The notes beneath the pieces are model-generated. The model was not told where the DNA came from, did not search any database, and saw only the letters and a program-made list of their open reading frames with translations. DNA of 64,000 nucleotides from NCBI GenBank assembly GCA_016584305.1, contig JACEEZ010003837.1:294323-358322 (forward strand). The letters run 5' to 3'. The DNA comes from Chionoecetes opilio (Eukaryota; Arthropoda; Malacostraca; Decapoda; Majidae). The position numbers and the translations under genes are program-made. Of this stretch, positions 53,555-61,613 are shown in pieces. The first letter of the stretch is position 1. The number at the start of each line of letters is the position of its first letter.

Positions 53555-56500
53555 TTTAATTTCACCCAAGGACACCAAGGCAACTGGAAACAACAGCAAC
53601 ATAATATACAGACTTGAGGAAATGAACTTAAGTACTAATGCAAATAAAAGATAGTATATACATGTGGGCAAGACACACACTGCAGATGATACACTGTAAT
53701 GACAACGTGCTAAGATAGTGTATACATGTGGGCAAGACATACACTGCAGATGATACACTGTAATGACAACGTGCTAAGATAGTATATACATGTGGGCAAG
53801 ACATACACTGCAGATGATACACTGTAATGACAACGTGCTAAGATAGTGTATACATGTGGGCAAGACATACACTGCAGATGATACACTGTAATGACAACGT
53901 GCTAAGATAGTATATACATGTGGGCAAGACATACACTGCAGATGATACACTAATGACAACTACTAACGCAAATAAAAGATAGAGATATATACATGTGGGC
54001 AATATAGACACTGCAAATGATACACTGTGATGACAACGTGCTAAGATAGTATATACATATGGGCAAGACATAACACTGTAAATGATGGTACACTGTAATA
54101 ATAATAATAATAATTTTATTCACACCCGAAGGCATACAAGCAAAAAACAACAACATAATATATGGACGAGAGAATTAACTGAAGTACTAAAGCAAATAAT
54201 TAATAATAGCTATATACCTCTATAATAATAATAATAATAATGATTTTAATATCACCCGGAGGCATACAGGCAAAAAAGCACCAACAACAATAAGACAAAG
54301 AGTTAACTTAAGTACTAGACCAAAAAATACATAATATAGGCACATGGCATGAGTGTAATGACAACGTGCTCACCAACATGTTCTCCCATCAGGTCAAGTG
54401 CTCAGTGCAGAAGTACGAGCCGGTGTTTGACGTGCCTGACCTTGGACCGCCCGAGCAGCCCAAGCCGCCGCCGCCCAAGAACGACATCACCAACAGGTTC
54501 TGGGCCTATGTGGAGCAGTACTGCCAGGAGATTACCACCGACGACATCAAGGTGACCACAGCACATGACAACATAAGGCTCTACCTCCTCTTTAAAACCT
54601 ATCGAAGGCAGAGTTAATGGACAGCATGTGGGTGTTCTTAGGCCACTCGACGGTGCAGAAAGATTTTGAGTGGATTTTGGTTCTCATCGGGGATCGAACT
54701 TGGGTCACCGAGAACGCCACTCGGAGACGCTAACCAGTCTGCTACCGCCTCCCTGAGCTTCACCTCTGTTATATTTCATGAAGGAAACACCTATAACCTA
54801 TGTATGCTATGCTATGAATGCTGTTGTTTACCTTATAATTCATGAAGGAAACACCTATAACCTATGTATGCTATGCTATGAATGCTGTTTACCTTATATT
54901 TCATGAAGGAAACACCTATAACCCATGTATACTATGCTATGAATGCTGTTGTTTACCTGAGTGTGTGTTGCAGCTGCTGGAAGACCTGATCAACGCTCCC
55001 AACGACGACAGCGACTACTACAAGACGCCGCCGCTGGGCCGCCACTACACCCTGCGCTGGGCCCAGGAGGACCTGCAGGTACGCCCCCCCACACCCTCGC
55101 TGCTGCAGGGTGACGGGAAGGACTTTTCTAGTACAGTAAAACCTCTCGTATTCGGACTAATTGGGCCAAGGAGTGGTCCGAGTAATGCAAGGATCCGAAT
55201 AATGGGGGGATTATATATGGGGGGGAAAAAAAAATCTAGGTGTATAGCTCATAGCTAGGAAATTTCGACCCCTGAAAAAAAAAAAAGAAGAAAAGGTCCG
55301 AATAATGTCAAAGTCCGAATACGAGAGGTTTTACTGTACTGTATATACAAAGTGTACCACCCGTAAGTCTGTGCCGTGACGACCCCTTCTTGAACCACTG
55401 TCACTCTTCTAATCTTTCCTTCTATCGTCGTGATGTTATTCTGAAGCAACTGTGAATATTCTTCTCAAGTAACTTATGTATACAAAGAAACTTATTTGTC
55501 TCCACCCAGACTCTCTTAACCCCTTCACTGCGGATATCAAATTCATAGGCCTACCCCCCTGTGCGGCAGGTTTAATTAAAATATAAAATAATTACTGATC
55601 ATATTTTAAAGTGCCTAAATGAATAGGATGCTCATTCCATACCAGAAAATCCATGTTTCGTCTTGGTGGAGGCTACCAGCTAAGTGAAGAGTTACGTCAA
55701 AGTGCAGCAACAGGGCCGTGACCTTGCTGCCAGACGCACAATGAAACTACTTACTACTGAACATAATACAGCTTATTTTGGTACATAAATGCTTCATTCA
55801 TGCATTCATTCATTCATTCATACTTCTGTTTTATATCCATCAAAAATATATTGAATATCTTGACTATTTAGCCTCGCCATTGAAGTAGAGGGCGCGGCAG
55901 CGTCAACACGTCGTACTGTACCGTTTGACCTTATTAGTCACACTAACTCACGCAAGCAGAAAAAGAGGTTCTATTATATCGCAACACTTGACACTGTTGC
56001 CATTCAAGCCTATCACAACGAATATTTACCCATAATATCATTGAGCGCGCAGTTTAAATACAGAAACCATATATGTACCAGCCGCCGTGAACCCTTAAAT
56101 AGCTGAGACCGTATTTGTACCAGCCGCAGTGAAGGGGTTAATGGATTTCTATGTCTAGGATGAGCAGAAAGATGAGACAGAAACAGTTAGCAGATTAATT
56201 CAAAACACATCAAAACTCACCAGAAAAAAATAGTTTCATCCACCAAAGTGAATTCGGTGTCAAACTGGAAATTTACTGCCTTTTTCTAGTACTACCTATA
56301 TACAAAGAAACTTATTAGTCTCCACCCAGACTTTCCTAATGTATTTCTATATCTAGGATGAGCAGAAGGAAGGGCTGAAGCTGGCAGAGGGCAAGAAGAA
56401 GGGAATCAAGGGGGAGTCTGGGAACTCTGATCTGTCTGACAAACTACTGAAGGAAGTGGACATGAACGGGTGAGTCACCGTGTCTTGTTTTCTCAGCCCT

Positions 56501-59261
56501 TCTTTCCGTGATATTTTGTTTGTTTATATATTTTCACATTGTACATAATGCTTTCTCCCAAACATGTTGAGCGGCACAAAATCCAGTGTAATTCATTCAC
56601 GTGAATATTTTGTACAACTTTCATTAGCATTTTCATAATGGATTTCAAATTTCAAATGAAAGTGCCTATAGCGCCTGTAGGCTACTGGTTTTTTTTTTAA
56701 AGGTGTAAGTGAGTTGGCTGTAAAGTGTTGTGTGGTTATGAGCTGTTAGTTAGTGGGCTCAAAGTGTTGTTGTTCAGGGGCTCAAAGTGTTGTTGTTCAG
56801 GGGCTCAAAGTGTTGTTGTTCAGGGGCTCAAAGTGTTGTTGTTCAGGGGCTCAAAGTGTTGTTGTTCAGGGGCTCAAAGTGTTGTTGTTCAGGGGCTCAG
56901 TGTTGTTGTTCAGGGGCTCAAAGTGTTGTTGTTCAGGGGCTCAGTGTTGTTGTTCAGGGGCTCAAAGTGTTGTTGTTCAGGGGCTCAGTGTTGTTGTTCA
57001 GGGGCTCAAAGTGTTGTTGTTCAGGGGCTCAAAGTGTTGTTGTTCAGGGGCTCAGTGTTGTTGTTCAGGGGCTCAGTGTTGTTGTTCAGGGGCTCAAAGT
57101 GTTGTTGTTCAGGGGCTCAGTGTTGTTGTTCAGGGGCTCAAAGTGGTGTTAGTTAGTGGGCTCTAAAGTCTTGTGTGTGGTCATGAGGTGTTGGGCTGTA
57201 AAGTGTTGTTGTGTGGTGCAGGTGCAGCGATGACGTGGCGCCGCTGGGACCCCTGACCCAGCGCCTCATTGCCGGCCTGGTGGAGGAGAACGTGCTGGTC
57301 TCAGACATAGAGAACAAAGGTGAGACTCGGACATTGTGGTGGTGAGTGAGGAAGAAGGTAGGAAGTGAGTAAGAAGAGCTGCGTGTGGGTGGTGATTTAG
57401 GCCGCTGCAATAACACTGTTCCTTTATTGGCTGTAAATTTGTTTAGTTTGTGAATCAATGGGTTGTTGTTGGATAAAGGATGGAGGATGATGATGGCGGC
57501 CATGTACTAATTGCCCTTCCCTGTGTCAAGGTGTGGACGGCCTGGGTCACACTCGGCCCGGCCTGATCAAGTCCCTGGGGCTCGGCAGCGCGTCCAGCCT
57601 GGAGAAGAGGATCAAGAAGGAGCTGCAGGAGCAAGGGGTCATGGAGACAGACTACGGCAATGAGGTGAGGGTCAGTGTGTAGGCTATGGCAATGAGGTGA
57701 GGGTCAGTGTGTAGGCTATGGCAATGAGGTGAGGGTCAGTGTGTAGGCTATGGCAATGAGGTGAGGGTCAGTGTGTAGGCTATGGCAATGAGGTGAGGGT
57801 CAGTGTGTAGGCTATGGCAATGAGGTGAGGGTCAGTGTGTAGGCTATGGCAATGAGGTGAGGGTCAGTGTGTAGGCTATGGCAATGAGGTGAGGGTCAGT
57901 GTTTAGGCTATGGCAATGAGGTGAGGGTCAGTGTGTAGGCTATGGCAATGAGGTGAGGGTCAGTGTGTAGGCTATGGCAATGAGGTGAGGGTCAGTGTGT
58001 AGGCTATGGCAATGAGGTGAGGGTCAGTGTGTAGGCTATGGCAATGAGGTGAGGGTCAGTGTGTAGGCTATGGCAATGAGGTGAGGGTCAGTGGTGTAGC
58101 CCCGCCACTTCACACTCAGCGGTGTGTCATCCAGGAGATCAAACTGCGGCCAAAACACACTCTGTCCCGTACCTGCCCTTCACTCTCCTGGGTGCTTATA
58201 CTCGCTGGACATTAAGCTGGCAAAAATGGGCCCCTTCACTCACCCCTTCCAAATGCACGGAATAGGCTGAGGTGTTGGGTGTTGGGTGAGAATGCCTTAC
58301 TCTAAGTTCTGCCCTAAAGTCTCAACACCCAACACCTCAGTCAATCCCGTGTTTTCGGAAGGGGGGAGTGAGGGGGCCAAATTTTTGCCAACTAAGCGTT
58401 ATTAACAAGAGTTGGTAATGAAATCTTGCCTCCCCCGCAGGACGACGATGACGAGATCCTGATGGAGCTGCGTCGGTGCCAGACAGAGCTGCGCGCCGTG
58501 TCCGGCCACAACGTGACGCAGCTGACCCGCCTGCTGAGCCTGGCGCGGGACTCCCTGGTGCGCCACGACCTCAAGAAGCGACTCAGGGACTCCGACTCCA
58601 AGGTGAGGTGGTGAAGGGACAGCAGGGAGGCCTAGTAGATTAGATTAGATTAGATTAGTAGATTATTAGTTCTCTTAGTAGTAGAGGCCTCTTGGGAGTC
58701 CCTGAAATGTGTGTGCCGAGCCAGGGGTGACCAGGGTGTGTTCAGGGAGGACCAGGGAGATGCAATTGTGTGCCCCATGTGCGGAGGAGAGGACTTCGCC
58801 GAGTTCCATTTTTTCTAAAGTTCTCCTTTATATCAACAAGAGCAAAGCCAGCTGGATGCCTGCAGCGGGTTTTGTTACATGATATCCATAACCTCTCTTC
58901 AAGCAAATGCTGCAGTATTTGCAAGCTCACACTTTGTTTTCCAGCAGTAACAGATCCTTGCATTACCCCCAGGTGCTGGAGGCATAGTAATAATAGTAAT
59001 AATAATGGTAATAATAGTAAGTAATAACAGACCCTTCCCTCCCCAGGTGCTGGAGGCGTAGTAATAATGGTAATAATAATGGTAGTAATAGTAAGCACTA
59101 ACCCCCCCCCCCAGGTGCTGGAGACGTACCGCACCATCGCCGCCGCCCGCCAGAAGAAGAAGACGCCCTCCAAGAAGGACAAGGACGTCGCCTGGAAGGC
59201 CATCAAGGACCGGGAGGTTATAGTGAGGCAACTGGATCTAGCGTCTAATAACAATTGTTAG
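51269..59261 (+). CDS. TADA3: TADA3-like transcriptional adaptor ADA3, 10 coding exons, 490 aa
   Basis: Coding exons are 51269-51536, 51902-52056, 52212-52343, 54393-54551, 54974-55078, 56357-56469, 57222-57319, 57531-57664, 58441-58602 and 59115-59261. All junctions are GT-AG and the 1473 nt are in frame. Signatures in order: LKDCPLSLP (exon 1), SMEELDGLQLELELLLSS (exon 2), NDITNRFWAYVEQYC (exon 4), YKTPPLGRHYTLRWAQEDL (exon 5), LTQRLIAGLVEENV (exon 7), SLEKRIKKELQEQGVME (exon 8), LRRCQTELRAVSGHN (exon 9) and AARQKKKTPSKKDKD (exon 10). This is ADA3/Ngg1, the scaffold of the GCN5/PCAF-ADA2-SGF29 acetyltransferase module of SAGA and ATAC in the nucleus. It is longer than the human 432-aa protein through a Ser/Gly-rich leader. 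Start: first ATG after the acceptor, with a second ATG adjacent. Confidence 0.95.
51902..52056 (+). CDS. TADA3: TADA3 coding exon 2 (residues 90-141)
   Basis: Acceptor GTGTCAG|TGGT, donor AGCCA|GTAAGT. The amphipathic EELDGLQLELELLLSS helix is the conserved N-terminal ADA3 motif. Confidence 0.95.
52212..52343 (+). CDS. TADA3: TADA3 coding exon 3 (residues 142-185), basic linker
   Basis: Acceptor TTCCCAG|CCCG, donor CCAAG|GTAAAG. Lys/Pro-rich (SPGKKMKRED, PPPGVKPSK), likely a disordered, nuclear-localising linker. The long-TIR MITE starts about 22 nt past the donor. Confidence 0.9.
52366..52569. mobile_element. Long-TIR MITE in TADA3 intron 3, second copy
   Basis: GGATCTCATGAAGATCC start, with the 41-bp arms matching at all but one position by eye. 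The interior is similar to 31942-32143. Confidence 0.92.
52646..53347. mobile_element. TTAA-flanked element, family B (~700 bp)
   Basis: TTAA-CCCTTTCACGCACAG at left and TTTTCGTGCGTGAAAGGG-TTAA at right. No transposase frame. Termini resemble family A in the CCCTTTCACGC motif but the interior is unrelated. Confidence 0.88.
53640..54100. repeat. ~62-bp array in TADA3 intron 3
   Basis: Unit GTAATGACAACGTGCTAAGA, then TAGTATATACATGTGGGCAA, then GACATACACTGCAGATGATACACT, about seven copies with decayed ends. The core GTAATGACAACGTGCT recurs at 54356, 22 nt before the exon 4 acceptor AG. A (TAA)n tract precedes the array (53528-53553) and others follow (54098, 54222). Confidence 0.92.
54393..54551 (+). 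CDS. TADA3: TADA3 coding exon 4 (residues 186-238)
   Basis: Acceptor TCCCATCAG|GTC, donor TCAAG|GTGACC. Encodes YEPVFDVPDLG and NDITNRFWAYVEQYCQEITT. Confidence 0.95.
54601..54757 (-). mobile_element. tRNA-derived SINE fragment in TADA3 intron 4
   Basis: Minus-strand head GGGAGGCGGTAGCAGACTGG with box B-like AAGTTCGATCC, then about 110 bp of body. The 3' half is missing. It lies 50 nt from the exon 4 donor. Confidence 0.82.
54775..54960. repeat. ~62-bp tandem repeat before the TADA3 exon 5 acceptor
   Basis: Three units: TTTCATGAAGGAAACACCTA, then TAACCTATGTATGCTATG, then AATGCTGTTGTTTACCT. The last runs into the acceptor tract GAGTGTGTGTTGCAG. Confidence 0.88.
54974..55078 (+). CDS. TADA3: TADA3 coding exon 5 (residues 239-273)
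   Basis: Acceptor GTTGCAG|CTG, donor TGCAG|GTACGC. Encodes LLEDLINAPND and YKTPPLGRHYTLRWAQEDL, among the most conserved parts of ADA3. Confidence 0.95.
55132..55338. mobile_element. pogo-like MITE, perfect 24-bp TIR, TA-flanked
   Basis: TA-CAGTAAAACCTCTCGTATTC at the left with its exact inverse at the right, followed by TA. The interior repeats the GTCCGAATAATG motif. It lies 54 nt past the exon 5 donor. Confidence 0.9.
55516..56141. mobile_element. TTAA-flanked element, family C (~620 bp)
   Basis: TTAA-CCCCTTCACTGCGG at left, CCGCAGTGAAGGGG-TTAA at right: a perfect 14-bp TIR. No coding capacity. It is inserted into the upstream copy of the duplicated exon 6 acceptor region. Confidence 0.9.
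56357..56469 (+). CDS. TADA3: TADA3 coding exon 6 (residues 274-311)
   Basis: Acceptor ATATCTAG|GATG, donor AACGG|GTGAGT. Encodes DEQKEGLKLAEGKKKGIKGE and a DLSDKLLKEVD helix. A decoy copy of this acceptor and exon start lies at 56142-56175. Confidence 0.92.
56746..57180. repeat. 23/20-bp minisatellite upstream of the TADA3 exon 7 acceptor
   Basis: Units GGGGCTCAAAGTGTTGTTGTTCA and a shorter form lacking AAG, about 17 copies. The unit resembles the acceptor tract of exon 7 (GGGCTGTAAAGTGTTGTTGT then GTGGTGCAG). Each unit carries TTGTTGTTCAG|G, itself an acceptor-like string. Cys-rich open frames across it are artefacts. Confidence 0.93.
57222..57319 (+). CDS. TADA3: TADA3 coding exon 7 (residues 311-344)
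   Basis: Acceptor GTGGTGCAG|GTGC, donor ACAAAG|GTGAGA. Encodes PLGPLTQRLIAGLVEENV. Confidence 0.93.
57531..57664 (+). CDS. TADA3: TADA3 coding exon 8 (residues 344-388)
   Basis: Acceptor TGTCAAG|GTGT, donor AATGAG|GTGAGG. Encodes GLIKSLGLGS and LEKRIKKELQEQGVMETDYG. Its 3' end seeds the following array. Confidence 0.94.
57650..58093. repeat. 32-bp minisatellite built from the TADA3 exon 8 donor junction
   Basis: Unit GGCTATGGCAATGAG|GTGAG followed by GGTCAGTGTGTA. The true exon ends GACTACGGCAATGAG|GTGAG, so each unit carries about 14 coding nt plus the donor. Fourteen GAG|GTGAGG junctions lie exactly 32 bp apart from 57662 to 58078; only the first is the annotated donor. Confidence 0.95.
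58094..58440. other. Rest of TADA3 intron 8, with an inverted repeat
   Basis: GGCTGAGGTGTTGGGTGTTG (about 58266) pairs with CAACACCCAACACCTCAG (about 58322). The outer flanks (AAAAATGGGCCCC, GGGGGCCAAATTTTTGCC) extend a hairpin of about 180 bp, possibly another small MITE. Confidence 0.6.
58441..58602 (+). CDS. TADA3: TADA3 coding exon 9 (residues 389-442)
   Basis: Acceptor CCCCGCAG|GAC, donor CCAAG|GTGAGG. Encodes an acidic DDDDEIL start and LRRCQTELRAVSGHNVTQL, a helical ADA3 C-terminal segment. Confidence 0.94.
58967..59114. repeat. Duplicated TADA3 exon 10 acceptors (two decoys)
   Basis: CCCCAG|GTGCTGGAG occurs at 58967, 59041 and at the true site (59109). The first two continue GGCATAG or GGCGTAG, (TAA)-rich sequence and then GTAAGT (59017) or GTAAGC (59091). 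Each therefore has acceptor, 44 nt and donor-like site, with an in-frame TAG at the fifth codon. Confidence 0.9.
59115..59261 (+). CDS. TADA3: TADA3 coding exon 10 (residues 443-490, stop)
   Basis: Acceptor CCCCCAG|GTG. Encodes VLETYRTIAAARQKKKTPS and KDVAWKAIKDREVI, the hallmark ADA3 C-terminus, ending TAG at 59259. Confidence 0.95.
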   Translation: MLETYRTIAAARQKKKTPSKKDKDVAWKAIKDREVIVRQLDLASNNNC

Positions 59262-59772
59262 GGAGGATCCCATGCTTGCTGGGAATGTCTGGGAAATACC
59301 AATACAAATACACACCTAAGGCTTCTTGTATCATGCTTCCAGATACTATTATGCTCCTTGCTTTCACTGTGACGCACAACACAGCAGACATTTTGTTGGC
59401 GGGAAAGATTATTTTCCACTAAAAGTCTATATTCGGTATATGTATATATGTATTTATGATGTGATGAGGCATTTGTGTTGCATGCATCGAGGGTCCGAGG
59501 TAAGGTTAGGGTAAAGTAACCAGCCGTGGACTCCTGCTTGAGGCCATCAGGAAATAATTATCTTTTAAAACTTGCTGTAATAGAACTTTTATCACAGGAT
59601 TTCTATATTACTTTGCTATTGATTGCAAGACAGTATTTATATTTAGTCATATTGGCAATACGTTAAGGTGGTGCTCGCCTAGAAGCTATACTCTGCAGTC
59701 ATTCAGGAGGGAACCAAGATCACAAGTCTTTACTTATATTTAAAAAAAGTTATTTTCATCTATGCCAATAAA
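59262..59772 (+). terminator. TADA3 3' UTR with AATAAA signal
   Basis: An AATAAA hexamer at 59767-59772 is the clearest polyadenylation signal after the stop, giving a 3' UTR of about 530 nt. The cleavage site is not visible from sequence alone. Confidence 0.6.
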
Positions 59773-59916
59773 GATCTAATTCGTGCAATGAGAGTCTTGA
59801 TTAACAGTGTATTTCCTCACAACGTGGGCGTGAGGTACAGAGAGAAGCAAAGATGACACACAGACCCACCACTGCTAGGCATGTATGTACGTGTGTGTGT
59901 GTGGTGGGAATTACCT

Positions 59917-60128
59917 TTAACTCCTTGAGACCCAGAACGTGATTTCCATTGTAATTTGGCTACCATTAGACGAATTTTAGTGAATATAAGCAATGTTTTA
60001 TAGCTATGCCCTGTTTAGTATCCTTGTCCACTAGTTAATTTGGTATATTTAGTTACTTTTCGTAATTTCATGGCTGACAACAGATGATTTTTTTATAGCC
60101 AAGGAAAGGTCTGGGCGTGAAGGGGTTA
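59917..60128 (+). mobile_element. TTAA-flanked MITE, family A copy 14
   Basis: TTAA-CTCCTTGAGACCCAGA to TCTGGGCGTGAAGGGG-TTAA, just downstream of TADA3. Confidence 0.9.
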
Positions 60129-60149
60129 AGAAAATGCCACTTCAAATTA

Positions 60150-61613
60150 TTGTTACTTATGGTGTCTTAACGGCGTGGACAGTGGCAGCACAATAACTCA
60201 CAAGGCACATGGGTTACTTATGCTGCCTTAACTGCGTGGACAGTGGCAGCACAATAACTCACAAGGCACATGGGTTACTTATGCTGCCTTAACGGCGTGG
60301 ACAGTGGCAGCACAATAACTCACAAGGCACATGGGTTACTTATGGTGTCTTGACGGTGTGGACAGTGGCAGCACAATAACTCACAAGACACATGGGTTAC
60401 TTATGGTGTCTTAACGGCGTGGACAGTGGCAGCACAATAACTCACAAGGCACATGGGTTACTTATGCTGCCTTAACGGCGTGGACAGTGGCAGCACAATA
60501 ACTCACAAGGCACATGGGTTACTTATGGTGTCTTGACGGTGTGGACAGTGGCAGCACAATAACTCACAAGACACATGGGTTACTTATGCTGCCTTAACGG
60601 CGTGGACAGTGGCAGCACAATAACTCACAAGGCACATGGGTTACTTATGGTATCTTGACGGCGTGGACAGTGGCAGCACAATAACTCACAAGACACATGG
60701 GTTACTTATGCTGCCTTAACGGCGTGGACAGTGGCAGCACAATAACTCACAAGGCACATGGGTTACTTATGGTGTCTTGACGGCGTGGACAGTGGCAGCA
60801 CAATAACTCACAAGGCACATGGGTTACTTATGGTGTCTTGACGGCGTGGACAGTGGCAGCACAATAACTCACAAGGCACATGGGTTACTTATGGTGTCTT
60901 GACGGCGTGGACAGTGGCAGCACAATAACTCACAAGACACATGGGTTACTTATGCTGCCTTAACGGCGTGGACAGTGGCAGCACAATAACTCACAAGGCA
61001 CATGGGTTACTTATGCTGCCTTAACGGCGTGGACAGTGGCAGCACAATAACTCACAAGGCACATGGGTTACTTATGGTGTCTTGACGGCGTGGACAGTGG
61101 CAGCACAATAACTCACAAGGCACATGGGTTACTTATGGTGTCTTGACGGCGTGGACAGTGGCAGCACAATAACTCACAAGGCACATGGGTTACTTATGGT
61201 GTCTTAACGGCGTGGACAGTGGCAGCACAATAACTCACAAGGCACATGGGTTACTTATGGTGTCTTGACGGCGTGGACAGTGGCAGCACAATAACTCACA
61301 AGACACATGGGTTACTTATGCTGCCTTAACGGCGTGGACAGTGGCAGCACAATAACTCACAAGGCACATGGGTTACTTATGGTGTCTTGACGGCGTGGAC
61401 AGTGGCAGCACAATAACTCACAAGACACATGGGTTACTTATGGTGTCTTGACGGCGTGGACAGTGGCAGCACAATAACTCACAAGGCACATGGGTTACTT
61501 ATGCTGCCTTAACGGCGTGGACAGTGGCAGCACAATAACTCACAAGGCACATGGGTTACTTATGGTGTCTTGACGGTGTGGACAGTGGCAGCACAATAAC
61601 TCACAAGACACAT
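60150..61613. repeat. 61-bp satellite array, left part (~24 copies)
   Basis: Unit: TTAACGGCGTGGACAGTGGC, AGCACAATAACTCACAAGGC, ACATGGGTTACTTATGCTGC, C. Two main versions differ at CTGCCTTAACGG and GTGTCTTGACGG and are interspersed in recurring order. Confidence 0.96.

Noticed and set aside
56725..57166. Cys-rich repeated frames (KCCCSGAQ-type units)
   Set aside because: Intronic minisatellite open in several frames at once; inside TADA3 intron 6.
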